The notes under the pieces: model-generated
Database searches by the model: none
What the model saw: the letters and a program-made list of their open reading frames with translations, nothing else
Told to the model about the DNA's origin: nothing
In this document: piece after piece, positions 53,733 to 62,113 of the stretch
Numbering within the stretch: the first letter of the stretch is position 1
Layout of the letters: every line of letters begins with the position of its first letter
Made by a program: the position numbers and the translations under genes
Origin: Atribacter laminatus
GTDB taxonomy: Bacteria; Atribacterota; Atribacteria; Atribacterales; Atribacteraceae
Direction of reading: 5' to 3'
Assembly: GCF_015775515.1 (NCBI RefSeq)
Contig: NZ_CP065383.1
Location: forward strand, 2,976,001-3,040,000
DNA length: 64,000 nt

Positions 53733-54101
53733 CTATCGTTCAGTATGTACGACCCATTCTCCAATGATTTGACCGTTTACCACATGGGAAGAAATGATTT
53801 GTCGCGCTTTGTCCGGTGATAAATCGCCATAATATACCTTTTCTCCGCCTTTTTCTACACTAATTAAGGGCTCCCTGTCACAGAGACCAATGCATCCGGC
53901 TTGGGTTATAATGACATTTTTTAGATTCCTTTTGGAAACTTCATCAAGAAGAGAAGACATCACTTGGCGAGCACCAGCTGCTATACCACAAGTCCCCATA
54001 CAAACGACGATCTTTATATCAGCGGTTCCTTCTCGAAGTAAGGTGTTTTTTTGAGCTTCCTCTTTGATTCTCTTTAAATCTTCAATACTGGTAATTTTCA
54101 T
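53733..54101 (-). CDS. hndB: HndB-like [2Fe-2S] ferredoxin-type protein
   Basis: 122 aa from the ATG at 54101 with AGGAGTGTAGGGG upstream; the frame continues to 54134 inside the ATPase gene. Thioredoxin-like [2Fe-2S] fold: VVCMGTCGIAAGARQV and QAGCIGLCDREPLI give the four Cys ligands. Homologous to HndB of Desulfovibrio and to the TM1420-like protein of Thermotoga hydrogenase loci. Electron carrier within the complex. Confidence 0.92.
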   Translation of the reverse strand: MKITSIEDLKRIKEEAQKNTLLREGTADIKIVVCMGTCGIAAGARQVMSSLLDEVSKRNLKNVIITQAGCIGLCDREPLISVEKGGEKVYYGDLSPDKARQIISSHVVNGQIIGEWVVHTER

Positions 54102-54105
54102 CCCC

Positions 54106-54654
54106 CTACACTCCTTCCTGAATTTGGTTTTCATGATATTGTATCCACTCTTTAATTCCCTGAAGAACTGGAAAAATATCTTGTGGTTCTTGAAGACCTA
54201 ACTCTTGAAACATTTTTTTGGTATTAAATGACCAGCGACAATTATCCTTAACATGTTCAAACTCGATTTCAACTTCTGGATGAGAGGCAAAGAGCACCAA
54301 AAGAGTTTCGGGGAGATCGCCGAGAGGTGGAAGATCGATGTGGCTCTTTTGAAAGGTAGCTTGAATCATTGTCCCTTCCCCAGGTTGGGAAACAATATCA
54401 AGTTTACCACCACACATCGAAGCCAGTTGTTCTAAAAGAGGAATACCCATGCCCACCTTCTTGTTTTGGCCTGTAAAAAAAGGATCTCTTACTCGAGCGA
54501 GGACCTCTTTATCCATACCTTTACCGTTATCTTGAATAGTGAGAATGTATTGATTTGAGCAACTATTTTCAACAAGAGAAACATATATTTTGCTTGCATT
54601 AGCTCGTATGGAATTTTCCATAATGTCAAGGATATGCAAGGCTAACTCTTTCAT
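54106..54654 (-). CDS. HATPase-domain protein of the hydrogenase locus
   Basis: 182 aa. GHKL ATP-binding fold: N-box ILDIMENSIRANAS, G1 DNGKGMDKE, G2 GMGIPLLEQLAS, then a C-terminal ~65-residue region with no known motif. No histidine phosphoacceptor (DHp) domain and no sensor or membrane segment, so it is not a complete histidine kinase. It resembles stand-alone RsbW-like ATPases. Similar genes recur between nuoE and hndB genes in hydrogenase loci of Thermotogae and Clostridia, which suggests a regulatory or assembly role; this is inferred from context. Confidence 0.85.
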   Translation of the reverse strand: MKELALHILDIMENSIRANASKIYVSLVENSCSNQYILTIQDNGKGMDKEVLARVRDPFFTGQNKKVGMGIPLLEQLASMCGGKLDIVSQPGEGTMIQATFQKSHIDLPPLGDLPETLLVLFASHPEVEIEFEHVKDNCRWSFNTKKMFQELGLQEPQDIFPVLQGIKEWIQYHENQIQEGV

Positions 54655-55157
54655 TATTGATAGTTTTTAAGAATGTTGGTTATATGAGAGGGATTGACAC
54701 GTTTATGGACATCGCTGTCGATACGAACTACAGGAGCCAAACCACAAGCCCCTGCACATCTCATGACTTCCAAAGAATAAAGTCCATCTTCAGTGACCTC
54801 TCCAACGTCTATTGAAAGTTCCTTTTGTAGTTGAGTAAGAATTTCCTGACCTCCCCGAACGTAACAAGCAGTTCCAAGACAAACCTGGATAACGTGCTTT
54901 CCCCGAGGTTTCATAGAGAAAAAATGATAAAACGTCACTACTCCATACACTTCACTTAAAGATATATCAAGCACTTTTGCTACTGTTCTTAAAACTGGGG
55001 GAGGAAGATATCCAATAAGATTTTGGGCAGCATGGAGTGCCTGGATAAGCATGCCAGGTTTTCCCTGATAGTCACCTAAGACATGCTCCAGTTCACTTAA
55101 CTGCTCCGGAGATATTTCTAACACATTTGCTTTTTCTGGTACTTCAGTTTGGGCCAC
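54654..55157 (-). CDS. NuoE/HndA-like [2Fe-2S] subunit, first copy
   Basis: 167 aa with a GTG start preceded by GAAGGAGGG. Helical N-domain, then VCLGTACYVRGGQEI and MRCAGACGLAPVV as [2Fe-2S] ligands. First gene of the operon, 1-bp overlap with the ATPase gene. Likely partner of the NuoF-GltD fusion, giving a second NuoE/NuoF pair besides hndA/hndC. Confidence 0.93.
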   Translation of the reverse strand: MAQTEVPEKANVLEISPEQLSELEHVLGDYQGKPGMLIQALHAAQNLIGYLPPPVLRTVAKVLDISLSEVYGVVTFYHFFSMKPRGKHVIQVCLGTACYVRGGQEILTQLQKELSIDVGEVTEDGLYSLEVMRCAGACGLAPVVRIDSDVHKRVNPSHITNILKNYQ

Positions 55158-55200
55158 GTGTTACCCTCCTTCGTATGGTATTCTGAAACATTCGAGCAAT

Positions 55201-55229
55201 ATTATAATTCTTTTATTTAATTTTATCAA
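55201..55229 (-). promoter_or_regulatory. Sigma-70 promoter of the hydrogenase operon
   Basis: Minus strand -35 TTGATA (55224-55229), exact 17-bp spacer, -10 TATAAT (55201-55206). Predicted start about 35 nt before the GTG at 55157. No inverted-repeat operator such as a Rex site was recognised around it. Confidence 0.75.
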
Positions 55230-55339
55230 ATAACCAAATCAAACTTTTGTTCCATAAAACCAGGAACCATTCAGGAACCAAATACCGTCCTCATCTTGAT
55301 CCAGTATTTTTAAAATCCAGTTGTAAGAATTTCAATTTA

Positions 55340-55600
55340 TCGCACCTGGTTAAAGTAGCGACATGCCATGGCATGTCGAATCCTTTCTATCATCGCTATC
55401 TAGTGATGCTATGCAGCATGAGGGTCGATCCTGGAAATACCATCAAATGAATTCCGCCATTGAAGGGAGTTTGGGAGATGTGCCTTTAATCCGTCATCCT
55501 TGATCCTCTTTTTCTCGCCCTGATATTGTGAAGTGGCATGAGGGGTTATTCTGTAAAAATCAATCGAGTTTGATGAGTCAAGCCCTTAAAAAAGATTTTA
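55340..55600. repeat. Repeat cluster R8 between Clp and hydrogenase operons
   Basis: The 462-bp gap has the perfect palindrome CGACATGCCATGGCATGTCG at 55359-55378 in the same long module as at 9526 (TAAAGTAGCG before it, AATCC and TGCTATGCAGCATGAGGG after it), a decayed TCCT-class palindrome near 55490-55515, and a GGGCGCAATTCAATGCGTCC hairpin at about 55603-55625 that overlaps the stop codon end of the Clp gene and may act as its terminator. Confidence 0.75.
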
Positions 55601-55619
55601 AAAATTGAACGGGCGCAAT

Positions 55620-58040
55620 TCAATGCGTCCGTTCACCAGAAAATTGAATTTGTTGATCAGGACCCATTTTCACCTGTATGGTTTGTCCAGGCTGGAAAGT
55701 GCAGCGGATTAATTCGCTGGCTAATGGACTTTCTATTTTTCTTTGAATCAATCGTCTCAGTGGACGCGCCCCAAAATCAGGGTCATATCCATTTTGGGCT
55801 AAAAAGTCTTTTACTTTGTTATCAAGAACAATGTTCAAGCCTTGTTCCTGAAGTCGTTTTTCCAGATGAGACATCATTAGATCGACAATTTGATGAATTT
55901 GGTCTTTCGATAAAGGTCTGAACACGATGATTTCATCAACACGATTAACAAATTCTGGTTTGAAATGTCTTTCAACTTCCGCCAGAACTGCTTGCTTCGC
56001 CTTTTCAAATTCTCCCAACTGGTCACTGGGAAGATTTCGGAACGTCTGGCTGCCTAAATTTGAAGTCATAATAATTACTGTATTGCGAAAATCGACCGTT
56101 CTCCCTTGTCCATCAGTTAATCGCCCGTCATCTAAAATTTGCAATAAGATGTTAAAAACATCAGGGTGGGCTTTCTCTATTTCATCAAGGAGAATAACCT
56201 GATAAGGACGCCTTCTCACGATCTCAGTCAGCTGACCGCCCTCTTCATATCCTATATAGCCAGGAGGTGCTCCAATTAAACGGGATACGGTATGTTTTTC
56301 CATATATTCTGACATATCAATCCTTAGCAAGGCTTCATCGCTTCCAAACATAAATTCCGCCAATGCTTTTGCCAATTCAGTTTTCCCAACACCAGTAGGC
56401 CCAAGAAAGAGAAAAGAGCCAATTGGTCTTCTTCCTTCGGTTATGCCCGCTCGGGATCGTCGAATTGCCTCAGCAACCGCATGAATTGCTTCATCCTGTC
56501 CAACTACTCGCCGATGAAGTTCATCTTCCATGCGAAGCAATCTTTCCCTTTCCTTTTCCATGAGTTGAGTCGTGGGTATTCCAGTCCAAGAAGAAACGAC
56601 CTCAGCGATATCGGAAGCTGAAACCACTTCGCTCATTTGCTGCGCTTGAAGCCACTTATCTCGTGTTTCTTGATAGCGAAGACGAAGCGCTTCGGCTTGG
56701 TCTCTCAAGGCAGCAGCTTTTTCATATTCTTGAGCCTGAACAGCTGCCATTCCTTCTTGAGCCATTTTTTGCAGCTCAAGTTCCATTTCCTTTATTTCCC
56801 GTGGAACACTTTGGATATCAATGCGTTTTTTACTGGCGGCTTCGTCTATTAAATCAATCGCTTTATCAGGAAGAAAGCGATCGCTTATAAATTTCGCCGA
56901 CAACTCGGCTGCGGCGTCTAGAGCGTCATCTCCTATTTTAACTTTGTGGTAGGCTTCATATTTATCCCTCAGTCCTTGAAGAATTTTCTTGGTTTCTTCA
57001 ATACTGGGCTCACCAACAAAAACCGGTTGAAAACGCCTCTCTAAAGCTGCATCTTTCTCTATATATTTTCGATATTCGTCAAGAGTAGTTGCACCTATGG
57101 TCTGCAGCTCCCCTCGCGCTAACAATGGTTTCAAGATGTTCGCAGCGTCAATGGCTCCTTCGGCTGCTCCTGCACCCACAACAGTGTGGAGTTCATCAAT
57201 GAATAGAATTATTTTCCCTTCCGATTTTTGAACTTCTTCTAAAACAGCCTTTAAACGTTCTTCAAATTCTCCTCGGAATTTTGCACCTGCCAGGAGAGAA
57301 CCCATATCAAGAATAACTACTCGTTTCCCCTTTAAGCTTTCTGGAACATTCCCTTGGATAATTTTTTGGGCTAATCCTTCTACGATAGCGGTTTTTCCAA
57401 CTCCAGGATCCCCAATAAGAACTGGATTATTTTTCGTCCGTCGGCTTAATATTTGAATAACTCTATTCACTTCGTTATCCCGCCCTATCACTGGGTCTAA
57501 CTTGCCATCTTGAGCATATTGAGTTAAATCCCTTCCATATTTTTCTAATGCCATATAACGTCCCTCCGCATAAGGATCGTCTACTTTTCTTTTGCCTCGA
57601 ATTTCTTGTAGAGCTCGGTATATTTTTTCAACATCAACATTATAATTTTTTAAAATCTTGTTGCTCAAACCACTTTCCTCTTTTGCCACGGCAATTAAAA
57701 GATGCTCTACGCCAACATAAGAATCTTTTAATCTCTTAGCTTCCTCAATTGCTCCGTCTATAACCGATTTTGCTCGTGGTGTTATATAGATCTGTGCTTC
57801 ACTACTTGATTGAAAATACACCGAAGATCTTTTCTCTAAAGAGGTTTCCAACTCATTTTGGATAGCTTCCGGAGAAACCTGGCAGCGTTCTAATATTTGG
57901 CCAGTAATTCCTTCCGGCTGTTTAACTAATGCTAAAAGAATATGTTCGACATCCAGCTGATTGTGATGATACTCCAATAAGATATTTTGTGCCAAATTTA
58001 TGACTTCTCTGGCTTTCTCGGTAAAGTGTTCAAAGTTCAT
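55620..58040 (-). CDS. Clp/Hsp100 AAA+ ATPase, ClpC-like with UVR motif but no ClpP loop seen
   Basis: 806 aa. Double Clp N-domain (1-145), first AAA+ ([28 protein letters not shown]), a short middle region with a UVR-like motif ([19 protein letters not shown], about 415-435) instead of the long ClpB coiled-coil, and second AAA+ ([28 protein letters not shown]). Between [12 protein letters not shown] and [12 protein letters not shown], where ClpC/ClpA carry the (I/L/V)GF loop for ClpP, the segment is short and resembles ClpB. Length and UVR motif favour ClpC, the loop favours ClpB. Overlaps hspR by 4 bp. Confidence 0.9.
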   Translation of the reverse strand: MNFEHFTEKAREVINLAQNILLEYHHNQLDVEHILLALVKQPEGITGQILERCQVSPEAIQNELETSLEKRSSVYFQSSSEAQIYITPRAKSVIDGAIEEAKRLKDSYVGVEHLLIAVAKEESGLSNKILKNYNVDVEKIYRALQEIRGKRKVDDPYAEGRYMALEKYGRDLTQYAQDGKLDPVIGRDNEVNRVIQILSRRTKNNPVLIGDPGVGKTAIVEGLAQKIIQGNVPESLKGKRVVILDMGSLLAGAKFRGEFEERLKAVLEEVQKSEGKIILFIDELHTVVGAGAAEGAIDAANILKPLLARGELQTIGATTLDEYRKYIEKDAALERRFQPVFVGEPSIEETKKILQGLRDKYEAYHKVKIGDDALDAAAELSAKFISDRFLPDKAIDLIDEAASKKRIDIQSVPREIKEMELELQKMAQEGMAAVQAQEYEKAAALRDQAEALRLRYQETRDKWLQAQQMSEVVSASDIAEVVSSWTGIPTTQLMEKERERLLRMEDELHRRVVGQDEAIHAVAEAIRRSRAGITEGRRPIGSFLFLGPTGVGKTELAKALAEFMFGSDEALLRIDMSEYMEKHTVSRLIGAPPGYIGYEEGGQLTEIVRRRPYQVILLDEIEKAHPDVFNILLQILDDGRLTDGQGRTVDFRNTVIIMTSNLGSQTFRNLPSDQLGEFEKAKQAVLAEVERHFKPEFVNRVDEIIVFRPLSKDQIHQIVDLMMSHLEKRLQEQGLNIVLDNKVKDFLAQNGYDPDFGARPLRRLIQRKIESPLASELIRCTFQPGQTIQVKMGPDQQIQFSGERTH

Positions 58041-58387
58041 AACAAAATTTCACCCCCTTTAGAAACTCTCATTTCTAAATCTTTAATTCGATTTTTCATT
58101 TTTTTTCTTTCTTTTTCCCATTGATTTTGAATTATTTCTATTTGCTCGGTTAAATGAAGGATGATTTCAACTCCAGCTAAATTGACTCCCATGTCCTGAG
58201 TTAGAGCTTTAATCTGTCTCACTCTTTCAACATCTCGATGGGAATACAACCGGATATTTCCACGACTTCGATTTGGTTTAAGTATTCCCATTTTTTCATA
58301 GTATCGGAGAGTCTGAGGATGTAAGTTAGTCATTTGAGCAACCACTCCGATTACGAGATATTCATCCTTATGGTTATTTTTTGTCAT
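58037..58387 (-). CDS. hspR: MerR-family heat-shock repressor HspR
   Basis: 116 aa. MerR helix-turn-helix [50 protein letters not shown], followed by a coiled-coil. The TLRYYEK..GNIRLYS pattern and location between dnaJ and a clp gene identify HspR, which represses chaperone operons by binding HAIR inverted repeats. A HAIR-like site is present at 60085-60105. Confidence 0.9.
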   Translation of the reverse strand: MTKNNHKDEYLVIGVVAQMTNLHPQTLRYYEKMGILKPNRSRGNIRLYSHRDVERVRQIKALTQDMGVNLAGVEIILHLTEQIEIIQNQWEKERKKMKNRIKDLEMRVSKGGEILL

Positions 58388-58423
58388 CTTTTATACATCC
58401 TCCTTTAAATCCTTTAAGCTCCT

Positions 58424-59470
58424 CTATATAAACAGATGAGATCGTGGATTTTCTTTTCTCATTGCTGATAAGTCTAGAAATAATCTCTTTTCTTTTTCAT
58501 CAAGATGGGTAGGTAAAACAACTCGAATTTTAACTAATTGATCACCCATTAATCCAGTTTTTCTATCTTTAATCCCCAGTCCTCGAAGCCGTAAGATCAC
58601 ACCATTTTGGGTTTCAGGAGGGATTTTCATCTTTACCCTTCCTTTAATGGTCGGTACCTCAACTTCAGTTCCTAATAGAGTTTCGTATAAAGTTAATGGG
58701 AGGTCGAGATGAATATCGTTCTTTTCTCTCCTAAAAAAGGGATGGGATTGGATTTTAACTACTAAATATAAATCGCGACCATTGAGTACTCCAGGCACTC
58801 TCAATTTTCCACCATCTTGAATCCCGGCAGGAATACTGATATCAACCGTCTTTTTTCTTTTGACGATCCCCCGGCCATTACAAGTAGAACAATTCTGATT
58901 CTGACCCCCACATTGAGGACAAGATTCTTCGAATTCCAAATGAAAATTCTTCCGAGTTCCTAAAATGCTTTCCATAAAGCTAATTTCTATCGGATGGGAG
59001 GAAGATTCTGCTACATGCTCTTGAGGATATCCATTCATCCAATCATTTCTTTTGGTAGAACGAAAACGAGTCGTATGAGTTCGAGCACTGGAACCTCCAA
59101 ATAAATCGCCAAAAAATGTTCGGAAAAAGTCGCTGAAATCTGTCCCTTCAAAGTTGGAAGAATAGGTCTGCTGGTATGAGGTTCCACCTGATCCATATTT
59201 GTTATAATAGTCTTTCCAAAATTGCTCAGTATCTCTTTGACCATAGCTATTCCAAGCTGATCCCAGTTCATCGTATCTTTTTCGCTTTTCTGGATCGCCC
59301 AAGACTTCATAGGCTTCGTTTATTTCTTTGAAGCGCTTTTCTGCATCTTTGTTTCCGGGATTGAGGTCGGGATGATACTTGCGAGCCAATCGACGATAGG
59401 TTTTTTTTATTTCTTTATCATCAGCATTTCTATTTAAACCTAATATTTGGTAGTAATCTTTAAATTCCAT
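58424..59470 (-). CDS. dnaJ: DnaJ-family co-chaperone with half-size zinc finger
   Basis: 348 aa. J domain (1-70, HPD in [11 protein letters not shown]), G/F-like region with Ser/Thr/Tyr, then only two CxxCxG motifs ([18 protein letters not shown], about 180-197) instead of the four of DnaJ, and the C-terminal substrate-binding domains ([19 protein letters not shown]). Ribosome site AAGGGGGATG precedes the ATG. Works with DnaK, which is not encoded in the window. Between DnaJ and CbpA types. Confidence 0.88.
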   Translation of the reverse strand: MEFKDYYQILGLNRNADDKEIKKTYRRLARKYHPDLNPGNKDAEKRFKEINEAYEVLGDPEKRKRYDELGSAWNSYGQRDTEQFWKDYYNKYGSGGTSYQQTYSSNFEGTDFSDFFRTFFGDLFGGSSARTHTTRFRSTKRNDWMNGYPQEHVAESSSHPIEISFMESILGTRKNFHLEFEESCPQCGGQNQNCSTCNGRGIVKRKKTVDISIPAGIQDGGKLRVPGVLNGRDLYLVVKIQSHPFFRREKNDIHLDLPLTLYETLLGTEVEVPTIKGRVKMKIPPETQNGVILRLRGLGIKDRKTGLMGDQLVKIRVVLPTHLDEKEKRLFLDLSAMRKENPRSHLFI

Positions 59471-59520
59471 GGAGTTTCATCCCCCTTACCGGAAATACTT
59501 TTTTGAAATTATTTAACACA

Positions 59521-59550
59521 AAGAAGGGATGGTTTTAACCATCCCTTCTT
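59521..59550. terminator. Terminator between hsp20 and dnaJ
   Basis: AAGAAGGGATGG-N6-CCATCCCTTCTT, a perfect stem of at least 12 bp, 43 bp after the hsp20 stop. T-richness follows on either strand (TTTGTGTT on minus, TTCT on plus). It should limit read-through from hsp20 into dnaJ. Confidence 0.75.
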
Positions 59551-59592
59551 TTCTAAGCAACTTATTCTCTCAACATAACCGATTCATTCATG

Positions 59593-60039
59593 TTATTCAG
59601 TTTGAATGGATACCTTTCTGGGTTTTAATTCCATCGGTTTTGGTAGGTGTATTTCTAAAACCCCATCTCGATAAGAAGCTGATATTTTTTCGGTTTCAAC
59701 AGGCAAATTGAGTTGAAAAGTTCTTGAAAAAGGACCTATGACTCTTTCTCTGCGCAAGTATTTTCTCTGGTTAGACTGGTCGAGCTTCTTTTCGCCCTTA
59801 AGGGTAAGTTGGTCGCCATTAATTGTGATATCAACCTCTTTTTGACTCACCCCTGGCAGATCTACCCAGAGAATAATTTCATTCTCATCTTCGGTTATAT
59901 CCACCACCGGAACCCAAGCTTCATTTGGTGATGGTTGTCTCTCTCGTTGAACCAAACTGTCATCAAACAGCCGATTTATCCGATCCTGCAAAAGAGTTAA
60001 ATCAGCAAAGGGATCAAAACGATTCACAATAATCACCAT
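59593..60039 (-). CDS. Small heat-shock protein Hsp20
   Basis: 148 aa. N-terminal arm FDPFADLTLLQDRINRLFDD, alpha-crystallin domain WVPVVDITEDENEIILWVDLPGVSQKEVDITINGDQLTLKGEKK..RRERVIGPFSRTFQLNLPVETEKISASYRDGVLEIHLPK, which includes the family A-x-x-x-(N/D)-G-V-L signature. ATP-independent holdase. Own promoter with a HAIR operator upstream, so heat-inducible by loss of HspR repression. Confidence 0.93.
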   Translation of the reverse strand: MVIIVNRFDPFADLTLLQDRINRLFDDSLVQRERQPSPNEAWVPVVDITEDENEIILWVDLPGVSQKEVDITINGDQLTLKGEKKLDQSNQRKYLRRERVIGPFSRTFQLNLPVETEKISASYRDGVLEIHLPKPMELKPRKVSIQTE

Positions 60040-60075
60040 TCCTTTCTTTGATGTTGTTTGACTTTGACATTTAAA

Positions 60076-60104
60076 AGTATAAGACTTGATAAAATGATTG
60101 TCAA
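60076..60104 (-). promoter_or_regulatory. Sigma-70 promoter of hsp20
   Basis: Minus strand -35 TTGACA (60099-60104), 17-bp spacer, -10 TATACT (60076-60081), about 35 bp upstream of the ATG. Confidence 0.75.
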
Positions 60105-60105
60105 G
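60085..60105. promoter_or_regulatory. HAIR-like HspR operator overlapping the hsp20 promoter
   Basis: CTTGATA-N7-TGTCAAG compared with the HAIR consensus CTTGAGT-N7-ACTCAAG: both CTTGA/TCAAG half-sites are perfect and the spacing is exact. It covers the -35 box and spacer of the hsp20 promoter, where a bound repressor would block RNA polymerase. The repressor gene hspR lies 1.7 kb downstream. Confidence 0.7.
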
Positions 60106-60147
60106 GGTACAAAGGAAAAAATTTAAATGCGGGATGAAAAATTTGGT

Positions 60148-60702
60148 TTATAAGCCCAGTTGAGGTGATATTTTTTGCATTGCGTGCAAGGCAATCAACA
60201 AAAAATCATTCAGGTTTAACTGTAGATCATTACAAGTTTGGATTTGGTTACGGTCGGCGCCTCGAGCAAAACTCTTTTCTTTGAAGCGGTTAAATAGAAA
60301 ATCAAGATCCAATCCACTAAGAGTCCGATTCGGATGTATCAGAGCACAGGCAACGATAAATCCACTAACCGGGTCCACCGCGTATAATGCTTTTTCTAAA
60401 ACACTATTCGGAACATGGCCAGTTGCAGGATTGTGGGAGCGTAATGCAGCAATAACGTTATCCGAAAGACCAGCTTCACTTAATATCCGTGCGCCTTCTA
60501 TACCATGGGATTCGGGGCAATCCTTAGTGATTTCATAATCTATATCGTGCAATAACCCAACCAAGGCCCACTCTTCAGGGTCTTGGTTGTAACCAGGTGC
60601 TAGATCCTTCATAATTGCTTCACAGGCTAAGCAATGTTTTAACAGATTCTGGTTCTTTAAATATTTTTTAAGCAGCGCTAAGGCATCGTTTCGATTCATC
60701 AA
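60148..60702 (-). CDS. HD-domain phosphohydrolase of unknown substrate
   Basis: 184 aa. HD metal-binding pattern: HCLACEAIM, VGLLHDIDYEI (His-Asp), SHGIEGARIL and IAALRSHNPATG. The compact HDIG-like form is common in anaerobes and Thermotogae. No added domain. Starts immediately next to the stop of the M23 peptidase gene, so translationally coupled. Nucleotide or nucleotide-derived substrate is likely but not identifiable. Confidence 0.85.
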   Translation of the reverse strand: MMNRNDALALLKKYLKNQNLLKHCLACEAIMKDLAPGYNQDPEEWALVGLLHDIDYEITKDCPESHGIEGARILSEAGLSDNVIAALRSHNPATGHVPNSVLEKALYAVDPVSGFIVACALIHPNRTLSGLDLDFLFNRFKEKSFARGADRNQIQTCNDLQLNLNDFLLIALHAMQKISPQLGL

Positions 60703-62109
60703 TTATTTTCTCAGCTGACTCATTGGGTTAATTGCAGTTCCTTTTTGGCGAATTTCAAAATGGCAATGATTCCCGGTAGCATTGCCCGTTGCACCTACTC
60801 GTGCTATCGGATCGTTTTGATTGACTCTCTGACCTCTGGTTACTAAGTTGACACTGTTATGAGCATAGACAGTTTGATCACCATTGGCATGAGTAATGAT
60901 TACCATTCGTCCATAATTTCCTCTGGTACCGGAAAAAGTAACTACTCCACTCTGGGCAGCTCGAATAATCGTTCCTGATGGAGCACAAATATCAATGCCG
61001 TTATGCATTCGCCCTCCGCGCATGCCAAAGGGTGAACTAACTCGTCCCATAACCGGCCAGATATATCCTCTTTGTGATTCGCCGTAACCATCAGAAACAT
61101 AGGTTGGAATGCGGATCTGCTGACCTATTCTCAATCGGCTTTGCTGATTTAATCCATTAACATTCATCAATAAATCCAAAGATACTCGATAACGTCGGGC
61201 TATGGACCAGAGACTATCACCCGATTGTACCTGATAGTTTTGGTATTTGTTCGAGGTGTCTCCAGGAGAAGGTCTTTTTTCACTTGACGAAACCCAGATT
61301 TTTTGATTAATCTGTAACCGGTCAGCACTCTTCAAATTATTGACTTTCATCAAAGTATTAACACTCACTCCGTGCTTCCGGGAAATATTCCATAGGGTGT
61401 CCCCTGAAACGACTGTATAATAAAATCCTTCTTCCCCTGCGGTTTGGTTTTTCTGACCATTTTGAGCGACCAAAACCTGAGGCGCTTCATTATGCTGGGT
61501 TGGAATCTTCAATTTCATACCAACTTGGAGAATCGAATCCTCAGAAAGATTATTCGCAGTCATAATGGTTTTAATGCTAACTCCAAAAACCCTGGAGATG
61601 GTCCACAAAGAATCACCTTTCTTAATTTCATAGGATTGAATAACTGTGGTTGCCGCTTGGTTCTTCGTAGATTGGGTTGTTCCTTGATGATTTTGTGATC
61701 CAGAGATTATGATCTTTTGGCCAATCCTTAATATCGAGCTCTCGGTAAGATTGTTGTCTTTAAAAATTTTTTCCTGAGAAACACCATATTTCTTAGCAAT
61801 TGACCAGATATTATCTCCGGCGCATACTGTGTGAGTAGTGGTTTCTTGGCTGCTTTCTTCCTGACTTTTATCAATTAAAATTTTTTGTCCTATTTTTAAT
61901 ATTGAATTTTTATTCAAGGCATTCATTTCCATTAAGCTTTCTAAGGAAACTTGATAATGTCTTGAAATACTCCATAAGTTATCTCCGGCTTGAACAGTGT
62001 GATATGTGGATGCCAAACCCTCTAGGGAAATCGCCATAAGAAACAGACCAATTAAAAAGATACCAAAAAACGACTTCACTAGAGTGGGTGATGATTTCTC
62101 ATTCCACAT
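60703..62109 (-). CDS. M23 peptidase with five LysM repeats
   Basis: 468 aa. N-terminal membrane or signal segment (SFFGIFLIGLFLMAISLEGLA), then five LysM domains at about 33-78, 92-137, 163-208, 227-272 and 290-335 (each with a GDxLWxI-like start and IGQKI-like end), and a C-terminal M23 endopeptidase domain with the zinc ligands in HNGIDICAP and HCHFEIR, and YAHNS. Active site looks intact. Cuts or binds peptidoglycan crosslinks in the periplasm. 4 bp after ileS, so co-transcribed with it. Confidence 0.93.
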   Translation of the reverse strand: MWNEKSSPTLVKSFFGIFLIGLFLMAISLEGLASTYHTVQAGDNLWSISRHYQVSLESLMEMNALNKNSILKIGQKILIDKSQEESSQETTTHTVCAGDNIWSIAKKYGVSQEKIFKDNNLTESSILRIGQKIIISGSQNHQGTTQSTKNQAATTVIQSYEIKKGDSLWTISRVFGVSIKTIMTANNLSEDSILQVGMKLKIPTQHNEAPQVLVAQNGQKNQTAGEEGFYYTVVSGDTLWNISRKHGVSVNTLMKVNNLKSADRLQINQKIWVSSSEKRPSPGDTSNKYQNYQVQSGDSLWSIARRYRVSLDLLMNVNGLNQQSRLRIGQQIRIPTYVSDGYGESQRGYIWPVMGRVSSPFGMRGGRMHNGIDICAPSGTIIRAAQSGVVTFSGTRGNYGRMVIITHANGDQTVYAHNSVNLVTRGQRVNQNDPIARVGATGNATGNHCHFEIRQKGTAINPMSQLRK

Positions 62110-62113
62110 TTTT

